A DNA stretch of 64,000 nt from Lysobacter arvi (GTDB lineage: Bacteria > Pseudomonadota > Gammaproteobacteria > Xanthomonadales > Xanthomonadaceae), in contig JARUHG010000001.1 of assembly GCA_031216755.1 (NCBI GenBank), positions 868,001 to 932,000 of the forward strand, in the 5' to 3' direction. Numbering within the stretch: the first letter of the stretch is position 1; each line of letters starts with the position of its first letter. Shown here piece after piece: positions 47,001-55,223 of the stretch. Both the position numbers and the translations under genes were made by a program. The notes under the pieces are model-generated. The model did not search any database and was not told where the DNA came from. It saw only the letters and a program-made list of their open reading frames with translations.

Positions 47001-50000
47001 CACGACGGCCGCCGAGACGTTGCTGCCGAGCACCGCGATGTTCGCCGCCGCGCCCACGCCGTAGCCGCCCAGGCCCACGCCCAGCGCGCCGGAATACGCG
47101 CGCAGGTCGAGCTCTTCCTTCGCGGTCACGTCGAGCGCGCCGCCGATGTCGGCCGTGGCGTTCTGCAGCCACGCCTGCGTGTCGTTCTGCACGACGTTGA
47201 CGATCGCCATGCCGGCCACGCCGGCGGCGCCGCCGACCGCGCCGGACACCGCGATGCCCTGCATGTCGTTGCGCGTGGTCGCGGCGATGCTCGCGTCGCC
47301 CGTGAGGTCGAGCGCGGTCGCGCTGTCGGCGTCGCCGACCCAGGCCTTCGTCGTGGTCTGGCCGACATTCACCAGGAAGCTGCCCGCGACGCCGACCGCG
47401 CCGCCGGCGCCGCTGCCGGAAATCAGGTTGACGTTGGTGGTGTCGAGCGCGGCGACGTCGAGGTTCCGCGCGTCGATCGAACCGCCTTCGACGTAGGCGC
47501 CGGTATCCGCGTCGAACAGGTTGATCGCGCCGCTGGCCGCGCCGCCGACGATCGCGCCGGCCACGCCGGCGGCGATCGCCATCGAGTTCTGGCTGGCTTC
47601 CGCGCTCACGTTCACGTCCTGCGCCGCATCCACGGTGGCGTTGCGCAGGTAGGCGCTGGTGCCCTGGTCGAACACGGTGCTCGCGATCGCCGCCGTCGCG
47701 CCGACGTCGGTGGTGCCGCCCGCGGCACCGAAGATGAAATTGGCGCTCATGACGTGACTGCCGGCGCGCACGTCGACGTTCTGGTCGGCGGCCGCGCCCG
47801 CGGCCTGGTTGATGCGCGCGCCGTCGATGCCGGCCGTGGTGGTGCCGCCGAGCACGTTCGTGCCGGTGATGGCCGCCAGGGCGAAGGACCCCTTCGGGTT
47901 GAACGACAACGCCAGGCTCGCGCCGAGCGAGGTCACGTGCTGCGCGCTCGCGGCGTTCACCGCGACGCCGTTGACCGTCGTGGTGCCGAAGCCGAGGTTC
48001 GGCGCGACGTAGTCCTCCACGTTCTCCAGGTCGAGCGCGTTCACCGCGTCCGGGTCGGCCAGGCTGCCGTTGGAGACCGTGCGGCCGTCGCCCTTCGCCA
48101 GCGCGCTGACCTGCGTGGTGCTGCCGGTGATGAGCGCGCTGGTGTCGCCGGTGATCTCGTTCACCACCGCGCCCAGGCCGATGCCCGCGCGCATGAGGCT
48201 GATGCCGGCGCTGCCGGCGAACACGTCGATGCCCTGGCGGTTCTCCGCGAGCACGGCGACGTTGTTCTCGGCCAGCACGTTCGCGCCGTTGCCGATGCGC
48301 GCGGCGATATCGCCGTCGATCAGGTTCACCGCGACCGACGCCGCGCCGCCCACGTCCACGCCGCCGCCCACGCCGATGGCGATGGTGCGGATGTTGGCCG
48401 AATCGTCGGCGTTGCGGTTGGTGCCGCGCGCGCTGACGGTGACGTCGCCGGCATGGTACTGGCGGTTGTCGGCGCCGCCGTCGAGGTAGGCGGTCACGTC
48501 GGTGCCGACGCGGTTCACGGCCACCGCCGCGCCGATGCCCGCGTTCTGCGCCACGCCGATGGCGCCGGCGAGCGAGTCGATCTGCGAGGCGTCGTGCGCG
48601 GTGATCGTCGTGGCGTTGCCGGCCTGCGCGAGCGAGGTATTGGCGATGCCCGCCTCGACCACGCTGTCGATGGTGTTGGTGCTCGCCGAACCGGCGAAGC
48701 CGACCACCTGCGCGCCGCCGCCGGCGACCGCGATGGTCTCGATGGTGGCCTCCGAATCGGCGTTCACGCCGACGCGATCGGTGACCGCGAGGACCGAATC
48801 GGTCAGCACGGCGCGCGTGCCGCCTTCGATCATGTTCACCCCGACGGCGCCGCCGATGGCGACGCTCTTGGCCGCGGCGACCGCGCCGGCCAGCGAATGC
48901 GCGGCCAGCGTGTTGGTCGCCTCGACGTCCAGCGTGCGCGCGCTCGCGGCGGCGTTCGCGCCGGTACCGCGCACGTCGTCCGCTTCGGCGGTGACGGTGT
49001 TGTCGATGAAGTTGTCGGTGTTGGAGCCGCCGACGGCGAAGTTCTGCGACATCGCGCCGGCCACCGCGAGCGAGTACACCTCGCCCGTGCCCTTCGCGGC
49101 GACGCGCACGGCGTCGTCGACGGCCAGGCCGGAATCGAGGATGCGCGCCGTCGTCGTGTCGCTCACGTCGACGACGTTGAACGCCGCGCCGATGGCGGCC
49201 TGTTTGGAGATGGCGACGCTGCCCGCGAGCGTCTTCAGGTCGGCGGCGTTCTCCGCGCTGACGGTGAGATCGCCCGCGGTGACGTTGCTGCCTTCGACGG
49301 TCGCATCGACCTCGCTGTCGCTCTCGGTCCAGCTGAACGATCCGGTGATCGCCACGCTCTGCGACGCCGCGCCGGCGACCGCGCCGGCCATCACCTCGGC
49401 GCGGTTGACCGCGCCGAGATCCGCCGTGCCGTCGATGTCGAACGTGCTGCCTTCGGCGTGCGCCTGCACCGTGTTGGCGACGCTGTTGTACGTCACCGCG
49501 GCGCCCACGGCGGTGTTCGCCGAATAGCTGACGTTGCCGGCGAGCGAGTCGATGCGCGACGCGTCCTCGGCCTTCGCCGACAGGCTGGCGCCGGTGAGCG
49601 TGGAATCGTGGATGAGGACGCGATCGGTGTTGGCGATCTGGTTCGCCGTCGCATTGCCGATGCCGGCGAACTTGCCGGTCGCCACGCCCACGCCGACGGA
49701 CAGCGAGACGATGCGGGTGTCGTCGCTGGCGTGCAGGTCGAGCGTGCCGCCGTCGGCGTCGAGCGTCGCCGAATCGATCTCCACCTCGTGCGTGTTGTGC
49801 ACGTCGCTGCCGACGAAGGACAGGCCGATGTTGTTCTTGCCGACCTGCACCAGGCCGGCGACCGAGACGATCGACGTGCCCGGCAGGCCGGTTTCGCCCG
49901 CGTTGTCGTACAGGGCGTTGCCGCCGAAGTCGTAACCGGACCGGTCGCTGATGCCGCCGTCGATCAGCGCATCGAGCTGGCCGATGGGCGCGCTCGCACG

Positions 50001-53000
50001 CGCGCTCACCGCGATGCCGTCGCCGCCGGTGGTGCGCAGCACGGCGCCGTCGGTGATCGTCGCGCGCGTGATGTTGCCGATGTCGTTCCACACGAACGCG
50101 CCGGCCAGGCCGTTGGCCTGCGAGCCGCCGCCGCCCATCGCCGCGGCGGTGCCGATCAGCGCCGAGTCGATCGCGCGCACCTGGATCGCGTCGAACGAGG
50201 TCAGGCTGCCGCCCTTCACGAACGCGTGCGTGTTCTCGTCGGTTTCGGCATAGGTGAAGGCCGCGCCGATGTTCGCGTTCGAACTGGAACTGGTGGTGTT
50301 GACATACAGCGCGCCGCCGCCCAGGCCGATGCGCGTGCGGTCGTACGCGGTGATTTCCACGTCGCCCGCACCGGTGCCGGTGACGGTCGTGTCGTCGAGC
50401 CCGGCCCGCGTGGTGTTGGACGACTGGCCGATGGAGAACGAGCCGGTGACGCTCGCGCTGGCGCTCTGCCCGCCGGAGGCTTCCACGCCCACGCTGATGC
50501 CGATGCCGGTCTGCTCGCCGGCGCTGAGCGCACGCAGCGTGAGGTCGCCGGCGTTGGCGATCGTCGAGTTCGTCGCCGTGGCTTCGGTGGCGTTGTCGAT
50601 CAGGCTGTAGGCGACCGCGCCGGCCATCGCCGCGTTGAACTTGCTGCTGGGCGCCTGCGCACGCACGATCGCCGCCGCGCCGCTGGCGCTGACCAGTTCG
50701 GCCGAGTTGGTGGCCTGCAGCGACGTGTCCTGCGTCGCGCCGTCGCGGCCGACGACGTTCGCGCCGTCGAGGTAGGCGCGCGAGCCCAGCTGCGCCATGT
50801 TGACGCTGGCCGAGCCGGAGATGCCGATGCCGAACTTCGGCTGCGCCTTTTCCGTCGCCGGCGGCTGGTCCTGCTTGCCGCGCACGCTGTCGGCGACCTT
50901 GTTGAGCAGCGGCAGGTTGGTGAACTTGTCGGCCGCCTTGCCGCGCAGGCCGTCGATCTTGCCGTTGACGGAGGTCTTCAGGCGGTCGATGAAGCCCGGC
51001 GGCGAGTTCGGCGGCGAGCTGCTGGTGTAGCTGCCCGCCACCGTGAGCGCGCCCGCCTGGCCCCTGGTCAGCGCGTCGACGTCGAGATCGTACGTCGCCA
51101 CTTCGCCGCCGGTTGCCGCCGAGGTGATGCCGTCCGCGTCGTCGCCGCTGTTGTCGCCGATGAAGGCGCGCGTGTCGGCGTCGAGGTTGTTGATGCCCAC
51201 GCTCAGGCCGACGGAGACGCTGTTGGCCATCGTCAGCGCGCCGGCGACGGACCACACGAACAGGTCTTCCTGCGCGGACAGATCCACCGCGTCGGCGGCG
51301 ACGGTCGCCTTGTGGCTGATCGACGCATGCGTGGCGTTGTCCACGTCGACGATGGCGACGGTGCCGTTCACGCCGATGCTGGCGCCCTTCCCGGCCACCG
51401 GCGCGACGGTGACGATGTGGTCGCGGCTTTCGGCGCGCACGGACAGGCCGTCGGCGGTGGCGACGTTCGCACCGGCGGCGATGCCGGCGATGGTCCGGCC
51501 GGTGTAGATGGTGTCGGTGAACGCGCCGCCGACGGCCGCGCCGTCCTGGCCGGATTCGACCGCGACCACCGGGATCGGCAGGCCGATGCTGCCCGCCACG
51601 TGCACGGCGCTGACCTCGTTGACGGCGGCGATGTCGATCGACTGCGCCCAGTTCGCGGTGCGGCCGGAGGCCAGCGCGGTGGACCACGCGTCGTCGCCGT
51701 CGGCACGCGCGGTCAGGCGCGCGTCGTCGTCGATCCAGGCGGTGCTGTTGTTGGTGACCTGGTGGTAGTTGATCGCGCCGCCGATGGCGAGATCGCCGGC
51801 CTTGCTCTTCGCGCTGGTGTAGCTGGTGAGCACCTCGTCGGCCACGCCGAGCGTGGAATTGAGCTTGCCCAGGATCTGGTCGAGGCTGGAGAAGTCGGTC
51901 CAGGTGATGTTCACCGGCACGCGCGTTTCCGAGCCCACCGCGATGCGCGCGGCGTCGATGGACGCGCCGCGGCCCACGCGCGCGCTCGCGTTGTGGCGGT
52001 AGTTGGCCCAGTTCACGCCGGCCGACATCGACACGTTCGACATCGAGCCGTCTTCGTTCTTCTGCTGCGTGTCCGAATCCACCGCGCTGTTGGCGTGGGT
52101 GCGGATCGCGCCGTCGACGACGCCCGCGTGCACGGTGACGTTGCCGCTGGCGTTGATGCTGGCGTTGTCGGACAGCTCGGCCGTGGCGTCGTGCTGCGCG
52201 TCCGTGTAGGCGAGCGCGCCGCCGAGGCGGAACGGCGAGTCGCTGGCGTGCGTGGTCTGCTTCTGGTCGCCGATGTTGCCCGAGCTGTCGCGCATCGCGC
52301 CGGTGACCTTTCCGCCGATCGCATCCATCGCGTCGCCGGCCACCTGGTACATCTTCATCGCCATGCCCTGGCTGGCGACGCCGACGCTGGCGGTGGTGGC
52401 GTTCCTGGAGGTGGTGCTGTCCGCATCGATCAGCAGCGAGCCGATGTCGGTCATCGATGCGGCGTTGGTCGCGGTGGCGTTGACGTCCTGCAGGCTCACC
52501 GCGCCCGCGATGCCGACCTTGCCGGTCGGGTTGGACATCGCCGTGGCTGAGGTGGAGAAGCTGTTCTTGTTGGCGGCGCTGATCTCCACCGCCTGGCCGG
52601 CCAGGTCCGCGCCGGCGGCGACCGTGGCCGAGCTGTCGACCTCGATGTCCGACCAGGCGATCGTCGCCACGAACGGCTGGTCGCCAGTGGTGATCGACTT
52701 GGCCGAGATGTCCATGAGGTTGTCGGTGCGCGCCTGGATCGACAGCGCATCGCCCGCGCGCACGCTGGCGCCGCTGGCGACGGCCACCGACGCGTCGGCG
52801 TCGATGGCGCCGTAGACCGAGGCCAGGCCCGCGTACTTGTTCACCGGACCGCCGCTGCCGAGGTTCGACGCGGACGTTTCGACCTTGTCGATGGCCTCGG
52901 CCTTGAGCGTGAGGTCGTCGCTGGCGCGCAGCACGGCGTGCTGGCCGATGTCGACGCTCGCGTTCGAGGTCGCGTCCAGGTAGCCCAGCGTGATGTTGCC

Positions 53001-54203
53001 CGCCAGGCCGAGCAGCGTCGCGCCGGTGCCCAGGACCGGATCGACGACGTCGCCGTTGGCGTCGAAATCCCAGCCCGACACGGCTTCCGAACGCGCGGTG
53101 ACCGACACGTTGCGGCCGCGCAGCGTGCCGTCCACGGAGATCGAACTGATCGCCTCGGCGTTGCCGGTCTGCACCTGGTCGAACGCCGAGGCGGCCAGCG
53201 TGATGTCGCCGGCGGCGCGGCCGTTGTCGGCGAACGCCATCAGGCGCGCGCCCTGCGCCACGTCGATGGTGCGGGCGGCGACGGTGACGGCGCCCGAATC
53301 GCCGATGGAGGCCGTGGCATCGAGCGAGGCGTCGGCCGCGCCCGAAACCTGGCGGGTGTTGAGGTGCGCGCTGCCGGCGAGCGTGACCGCATCGTCGGAC
53401 TGCAGGATCACGTCGCCGCCCTGCGTGCGCAGCGTGCCGGACACGTCGATCGAATCGGCCGCGACCAGCAGGATCGTGTCGCCGTCCTGCACCAGTCGCG
53501 TGCCGGTGCCGGCGCCGGTGTTCACCGCGATCTGCGTGTCGAGCTTGTCCTCGCCGGCGCCGCCTTCGACCCAGATCACGCCGGAGGCGTCGATCGCGCG
53601 CGCCTGCACGCGCACGTCGTCGAGCGCGTTGATGCGCCCGGCCAGGTTGACGCTGCCGTCGGCCAGGTCGACGTCGCCCTTGAGCAGGCGCGCGATCGCG
53701 CCGTCGCCGGTACCGTCCAGCAGGACCGAATTCATGAAGCCCGCCGTCGGCGTGGAGATCGACAGCGCGCCGACGTTGATCACGCCCTGGCTGCCGAGCA
53801 CGAAGCCGTGCGGGTCGGCGAAGAACACGCGGCCGCCGATCTGGTTGTTCGACAGGTAGCTGTTGAGCGTGCCGTTCACCAGCGCCTGGCTGTCCCACAC
53901 CAGGTTGATGAGGTTGCGCGTGCCGCCGGGCAGGCGCAGGTTCACCGTGTCGCCGCTGCCGACCTGGAAATGCTGGAAGGAGTTGATCGCGTTGACGCCG
54001 CGCGTGGTCGTCGTGCTGACCTCCAGCGTGCCACTGCCGGTCACCGTGGTCCCGGTGCGGCCGTCGGCGACGACGTTGGTCGCCTGCGCCCAGGCCTGCA
54101 TGGGCAGGCCGACGCCCAGCACCGAGGCGATGGCCGCGGTCAGGGTGCGGACCGTGGCGGCCTGCGTGGAGGGATGGGCGGTGTGGCGGTCGTTGCGCGT
54201 CAT
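38022..54203 (-). CDS. Giant two-partner-secretion filamentous adhesin (LktA/FhaB type)
   Basis: 5393 residues, about 540 kDa. Residues 1-40 are a long signal peptide ending PMQAWAQ. The TPS domain follows (residues about 41-300: NAINSFQHFQVGSGDTVNLR, then GGRVFFADPHGFVLGSQGVI). Most of residues 400-3200 is built from degenerate modules with the core (S)LAGxxxxxxxxAxGAAVxxN separated by beta-helix-like strands. Around residues 3450-4000 lies a non-repetitive part with the few cysteines, in close pairs (CGGADSDGC, CKPHTSNDGC, CDKDGDC). The last 1000 residues are alanine/glycine/aspartate-rich GDxxLxAxGxIxxG strands. It resembles leukotoxin-LktA-family adhesins. Probably exported by the adjacent TpsB; roles in attachment or aggregation are inferred. 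The frame is uninterrupted over 16 kb. Confidence 0.9.
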   Translation of the reverse strand: MTRNDRHTAHPSTQAATVRTLTAAIASVLGVGLPMQAWAQATNVVADGRTGTTVTGSGTLEVSTTTTRGVNAINSFQHFQVGSGDTVNLRLPGGTRNLINLVWDSQALVNGTLNSYLSNNQIGGRVFFADPHGFVLGSQGVINVGALSISTPTAGFMNSVLLDGTGDGAIARLLKGDVDLADGSVNLAGRINALDDVRVQARAIDASGVIWVEGGAGEDKLDTQIAVNTGAGTGTRLVQDGDTILLVAADSIDVSGTLRTQGGDVILQSDDAVTLAGSAHLNTRQVSGAADASLDATASIGDSGAVTVAARTIDVAQGARLMAFADNGRAAGDITLAASAFDQVQTGNAEAISSISVDGTLRGRNVSVTARSEAVSGWDFDANGDVVDPVLGTGATLLGLAGNITLGYLDATSNASVDIGQHAVLRASDDLTLKAEAIDKVETSASNLGSGGPVNKYAGLASVYGAIDADASVAVASGASVRAGDALSIQARTDNLMDISAKSITTGDQPFVATIAWSDIEVDSSATVAAGADLAGQAVEISAANKNSFSTSATAMSNPTGKVGIAGAVSLQDVNATATNAASMTDIGSLLIDADSTTSRNATTASVGVASQGMAMKMYQVAGDAMDAIGGKVTGAMRDSSGNIGDQKQTTHASDSPFRLGGALAYTDAQHDATAELSDNASINASGNVTVHAGVVDGAIRTHANSAVDSDTQQKNEDGSMSNVSMSAGVNWANYRHNASARVGRGASIDAARIAVGSETRVPVNITWTDFSSLDQILGKLNSTLGVADEVLTSYTSAKSKAGDLAIGGAINYHQVTNNSTAWIDDDARLTARADGDDAWSTALASGRTANWAQSIDIAAVNEVSAVHVAGSIGLPIPVVAVESGQDGAAVGGAFTDTIYTGRTIAGIAAGANVATADGLSVRAESRDHIVTVAPVAGKGASIGVNGTVAIVDVDNATHASISHKATVAADAVDLSAQEDLFVWSVAGALTMANSVSVGLSVGINNLDADTRAFIGDNSGDDADGITSAATGGEVATYDLDVDALTRGQAGALTVAGSYTSSSPPNSPPGFIDRLKTSVNGKIDGLRGKAADKFTNLPLLNKVADSVRGKQDQPPATEKAQPKFGIGISGSASVNMAQLGSRAYLDGANVVGRDGATQDTSLQATNSAELVSASGAAAIVRAQAPSSKFNAAMAGAVAYSLIDNATEATATNSTIANAGDLTLRALSAGEQTGIGISVGVEASGGQSASASVTGSFSIGQSSNTTRAGLDDTTVTGTGAGDVEITAYDRTRIGLGGGALYVNTTSSSSNANIGAAFTYAETDENTHAFVKGGSLTSFDAIQVRAIDSALIGTAAAMGGGGSQANGLAGAFVWNDIGNITRATITDGAVLRTTGGDGIAVSARASAPIGQLDALIDGGISDRSGYDFGGNALYDNAGETGLPGTSIVSVAGLVQVGKNNIGLSFVGSDVHNTHEVEIDSATLDADGGTLDLHASDDTRIVSLSVGVGVATGKFAGIGNATANQIANTDRVLIHDSTLTGASLSAKAEDASRIDSLAGNVSYSANTAVGAAVTYNSVANTVQAHAEGSTFDIDGTADLGAVNRAEVMAGAVAGAASQSVAITGSFSWTESDSEVDATVEGSNVTAGDLTVSAENAADLKTLAGSVAISKQAAIGAAFNVVDVSDTTTARILDSGLAVDDAVRVAAKGTGEVYSLAVAGAMSQNFAVGGSNTDNFIDNTVTAEADDVRGTGANAAASARTLDVEATNTLAAHSLAGAVAAAKSVAIGGAVGVNMIEGGTRAVLTDSVLAVTDRVGVNADSEATIETIAVAGGGAQVVGFAGSASTNTIDSVVEAGIANTSLAQAGNATTITAHDASQIDSLAGAIGVAQNAGIGAAVAVNRVGTDVTAYLDGGADNRQYHAGDVTVSARGTNRNADDSANIRTIAIGVGGGVDVGGAASVAVNLIDGDIAARIGNGANVLAENNVAVLAENRQGIDVFAGSAGISLMRAGIGLGAVVNEITGDTSALITGSTTQVSALAKGDGRTVSNGSLADPDAVNALDLENVEDYVAPNLGFGTTTVNGVAVNAASAQHVTSLGASLALSFNPKGSFALAAITGTNVLGGTTTAGIDGARINQAAGAAADQNVDVRAGSHVMSANFIFGAAGGTTDVGATAAIASTVFDQGTSAYLRNATVDAAQDVNVSAEASQNSMAIAAGVAGAIVGGAASGAINLFDADTGAYVEGGSIDARNLDVAALDTTNVNLISGSGAGGAVGVAGSFLVNVGQTTTKAWVGDADSATALDLTGDASIAATTRNDMQGIAVSGAVGGAAGVAGMAIVNVVQNDTQAWLQNATADIGGALDVTAKEELDLRAYSGALGVGLGGYGVGAAANIAVLGSNVSAAVVDSDVDVAGAMRVEADSDRTLDAITITAGVGQTAGIGGAASLVMIGDGERGDADNELDAGGDGTVSRLDDLANLGRVDSALVGDALSESERQRINTRSSYGLKDAVGGGHDGVYASVHGGRIDAASLSVNADSTVHAENRVGALGASLGVGIGGSFGYTALYGTTKAEIAGATVASDRIDVTASAGNGNGPAAMTESYVGGIGLVGLGAGVAITRVDQLVAAGAGGTFTGSGGHLNVQASDDSEAQAHAYGGSAGGAAVGVVVADAAKASQVNASLAGSSRVSGFDTLTVDAQSRGRVEAEGIGASGGLAFAANGVGVTARDGSRVRAGIGDDAVVAVNQALNVTASARPQAYADALGVSVGGLAGLGASVAIARADVDVAAHVGEGASLTADSVNVDASASPDGSDPGAHAKAVAGTGGTLLGATASVAEAHGDSKVSATTGRDVTILTGDLDIAASNTTSQNADSLGVAVGVLAVGASIAKATSNTQTTATLGENARVRDVQRDANGNIVTSNGNPVYAYAGDVTVSATGLDRNRANATAGSGGVVSGAAAEATTSADATVEAAIAADAVVNAARIEVNADHDSRYAGLADSTNAAVVGGSGAAAYNRADADVRASVGDRAKLDAIGDIAVLANNAFHSDFTQTSVSAAGGGVINGSAALIETRLGGRTRADIGDGAALLTGLGTGAQAGEVDVIASTIADTNDTASLSTGGAIDVAIVRVDVEGDFDNQVSIGEGAALDSFGYLNIGTYTQAASTGRALVNTWGLAAVGSAHSDVSFDSTQGVSVGANATLEAFKNIYLTAGRDARNLHDTRLTATSQSQGYVRGLIAIPDASASADSHSTADVTMASGSKALSASNVTAGAYTGDLRNEVDGTGHGYQLGFIPVTQHDSDSSTYGRGTLNLNGEMLAGRYNKLDIVIDAAGNLTQNAGMPVLATTGTFNPVQFLDALDCGGADSDGCKALSALRGSVYNGMTGYWQLGPLFASGGDIFLHGDAITGTGTATAKGAPSISVVNHSNRYLLLDSIETPDYSGGRVRFTGTSNTAGGLSLTQETSGAQPKVFLHNAWTGSNGPAIFMMEDVRNIGGLVHVRNDEGSIGQFGTTYAQQQLVEAPNGIVTFNDINANWFSGSNPQSDWRNVMLRPSNANDAVAYIANYVYGYANTIGLLYRPDPDPNFAGQSIVLWGGCKPHTSNDGCGVGPYGTVDFHGRAMPILPGRTLSQTLGYESSGAATNAANSSFRGQQIYVRAAYIDINSEINAGAGTNWSLRIDASASGWMSGIDAAGGTGLYEIPDAMLATMGADSNKIQAWYDATNKRILVDDVNASGGGYVYLDGRIVSSTPHGKIKVNSGYGDVRIDSQVALPVTVQDINVGNGAVGVIEIVDRQKAVQNGRPYTTWYVSRQGQDAVAYDNRNGATSYDTAFQLGDATGYDPTAGMRYRWQEVAYVGREDRGNNWYWTDAYGGGIDDGQQWRTQNAGFYQGTAGGPAFEQTITGELGANYVHWVSYGCDKDGDCNFGFPTPPNGMHWDDERGEDGGYETWWHYVMPTWGRISLNASVKADNRIAIDFSGNTKANIDVAARGDLYLDGRISNQFGDTRLAASGQGGASGAGDIVRAGDTSEILARDLRLEATGGIGVHDVVNPLQVTLTDGGSLTATSGNRGVNLDIASDAKVHITAGNATVGYGDVNVIANGDLSGIAGQNRDVVGRDITLRSRYGDIGSLAAPLNLEAHETKLYDGGTSGGVVNASAMGDIALRDHAGDFWIGSIASEAGDVRLEAPNGALLDASLRTAADTLTPEQAEAIWNDLKLDGSGRDDSVRAYENQVTARYAEYWRLLGMGDVVDGQFVLDDARVALFRPQAEAAAGRAGLTDAEVRAYVASRYDSIALLFEQAYGGGWAQRAEFQSQAANYAYTVDTTSQLYTDLTRNAVWTQEQLRYAINANALQPSGGAVGETDPNVSGRNVQLDARDVGRLASDLDVAYADLASGNVNVEQALALALANAPGDVSLVAPDGHVLTREELLALDEDDIRNGAIATVRVKRTSPLFVEVAGSLSVDATGNAFVQANGDVRVDRIDAGGSVRLAAGGSIASAKTDGTAAIVTGQDLILLAGNGSIGQAANGVDAASPLVVDIGGRLLSASAGQDALLRQINGDFTVGSVFAGGAVDLDARDGSLLSYLDVIAVEGRDVRLSAQGDIGGRRGAGATGIDSPMRVRSLGQLDGTAGGDAWIVSDLDLAIGGFDAQGDLTVTGAGALAAQRLSAGGALAASAGGDADIGDAQAGADLALNAVGDLRIGTAANAGGALAVQAGGAIAVGDDAQLSGDGVVLDGASIALGARSTLDSRAAATLDADGAIAMGEDSRIDAAGAFVLDAASFDMGAGSTVAAGDTLRVHTAGDMTLGQLHHASALGGPQFELVAGGRVLANGDGRANLLTDNLAPITIEAGQGIGSAAHYLTVDAPQLTRATATQGDVYLRMLRSVSGEAIRAGQGNVTVDAAGDVTYGGVLAAGDLSVDAQGTIDIDDAIAGGSARFDAASALTLGSVGAGGALVADAQGALAIDDARAGGDAALTAGSTMTLGNVAAGGDLSATAQQTVSFAALSSGGDTTVRSAAGDVLGGDVAAGGDVRVNAARNIAVGQVEAGQLVAMDAGESLDVAAIRAVTGIDLAAGNTLAFGNVDTRGHLGLRSRRGDVLGGSMAIGGNAAIQAAGDVRLAGYAVGGTVAIASGGDTTIGNGRSGGLQTLLSGGSLAFDALHSDTSLWGEASGGSVSGGTVDAPRAEFAARDAISLDLARVDDRLNLAAGDVLASVEQTGQGPLSMVVTGWRGGMARRVVLDVDARDMWLLERLSAMQAELDTTARAVSIVDGEIGDTMRLATPFASVWMDNARARLLAADVQLLELDKRFMLLQSGRHSYTDAYVIRFAPGYAVEVPNFEAAHQWGDVDYLGESAMRFTWRSLERALHDDTASGAESEQKEDRDDPLLPSVEGAVKLAVGP
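47000..50700 (-). repeat. Degenerate protein repeats in the adhesin
   Basis: The coding strand here encodes many modules of about 70-110 residues, each with a hydrophobic small-residue core: for example IDSLAGAIGVAQNAGIGAAV, AAHSLAGAVAAAKSVAIGGA, LKTLAGSVAISKQAAIGAAF and VMAGAVAGAASQSVAITGSF. They are too diverged at DNA level to be recent tandem copies. Boundaries are approximate, and similar modules occur outside this interval. Confidence 0.55.
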
Positions 54204-54303
54204 GTGCGTCCCCAGCGCCGGCCGTCGTGGCCGGCGTCGTTGCGTGTCCAGTGCGGAGGTGGTGCGGTGCGGGCGTGGCCCGCGTCCCCGGTTGCGTCGT
54301 GCG

Positions 54304-55038
54304 TCAGTGCGTCAATGCGCCGACGCGGGCGTCGAGCTGCGCCGTCAGCCGCTCGATGCGCGCCAGCGACACCAGGTGCGCGTAGATGAAGCCCAGGTCG
54401 CCGGACTTCATCAGCTCCTGCAGCGCCTTGCCCTTCAGGGCGTGCAGGCGCGACTCGTCCACCACGCTGAAGCCCTGCATCTGGAACGGCTCGGCGCCCT
54501 GCGGCTCGACGCGCACGACCTTCGGCACGAGCAGGTCGTGCTCCTGCAGGCGCGCCACGAGCTCGCGCGTGCGGCGCAGGTGGTGCTGGTATTCGGACAG
54601 GAACGCCACCGCGTTCTTCAGCAGCGGCGAATCCTCGCCGGCGTCGTCGAACAGCGGCTCGCCGTCGCCGCCCAGGCCGGAGAACGCGGCGTCCAGGCAC
54701 ACGGTGAAGTCGTCGCTGTCGGGCTTTTCGGCGAGCACGAACGGGTAGCGGCGCAGGAACGCCGGCACGTAGGCGCCTTCGCGCCAGCGGCCATCCGCGT
54801 CGGTCATCAGGTTCTCGTTGACGCGCAGCCCCAGCAGCGCGGCGGGCACGGGCTGGCCGTCGCCGGCGAAGACGATGGGGAAATCGGCGCTGGCGCGGGC
54901 GAACTCCGACGCCGCCAGCGGCACGGAATTGACCTGCGCGGCGAAGCGGAAATCGCCCGGCGTGGCGTGCACGCGCAGGTGGCGGTGGATGTCGCGGTTG
55001 AGCGGCGTCGGGCGCTCGTAGATCAGCAGCTGCTTCAT
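54304..55038 (-). CDS. SapC family protein
   Basis: 244 residues, no signal peptide. SapC-like throughout: an N-terminal block with VPLAASEFARASADFPIVF near residue 45 and AYVPAFLRRYPFVLAEKPDS near 90. SapC proteins were named from a Campylobacter S-layer export locus, but their biochemical role is unclear; in this group they regularly neighbour TPS adhesins. The ATG at 55038 has a strong Shine-Dalgarno sequence (GGGGGAA). It lies 100 nt before the adhesin gene on the same strand and 185 nt after the kinase gene. An accessory role in adhesin expression or modification is a reasonable inference only. Confidence 0.8.
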   Translation of the reverse strand: MKQLLIYERPTPLNRDIHRHLRVHATPGDFRFAAQVNSVPLAASEFARASADFPIVFAGDGQPVPAALLGLRVNENLMTDADGRWREGAYVPAFLRRYPFVLAEKPDSDDFTVCLDAAFSGLGGDGEPLFDDAGEDSPLLKNAVAFLSEYQHHLRRTRELVARLQEHDLLVPKVVRVEPQGAEPFQMQGFSVVDESRLHALKGKALQELMKSGDLGFIYAHLVSLARIERLTAQLDARVGALTH

Positions 55039-55223
55039 GGCTTCCCCCTGTGGATCGAACGGCAATGCGGGGGCCGACATGCGCATGCGCACTCCCCCTA
55101 TCTGGATTACCGGCAAAAGCGGCGACGGCCTATCACGCCGTTCCGAGGTTTGTGGCGACGGGCACGCGGCCATGGCCTCCCCAGGCCGAACGCGGCGCCC
55201 CGGCGCGGCTCTCCGCCGACGCC

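Noticed and set aside
47000-50700. Repeat region as a CRISPR or tandem DNA repeat array
   Set aside because: Similarity is at protein level with variable spacing; no constant DNA repeats or spacers were seen.
38124-52550. Very long plus-strand open frames (38124-44720 and 45084-52550) opposite the adhesin gene
   Set aside because: They lie antisense to an uninterrupted, clearly protein-like 5393-codon gene. Their translations are His/Arg/Ala/Val-rich without domains, as expected when GC-rich, Asp/Ala/Gly-rich codons are read on the other strand.
45115-53898. 2927-codon minus-strand frame overlapping the adhesin
   Set aside because: Same strand but another frame. The product is an arginine-rich low-complexity string, while the adhesin frame shows signal peptide, TPS domain and repeats.
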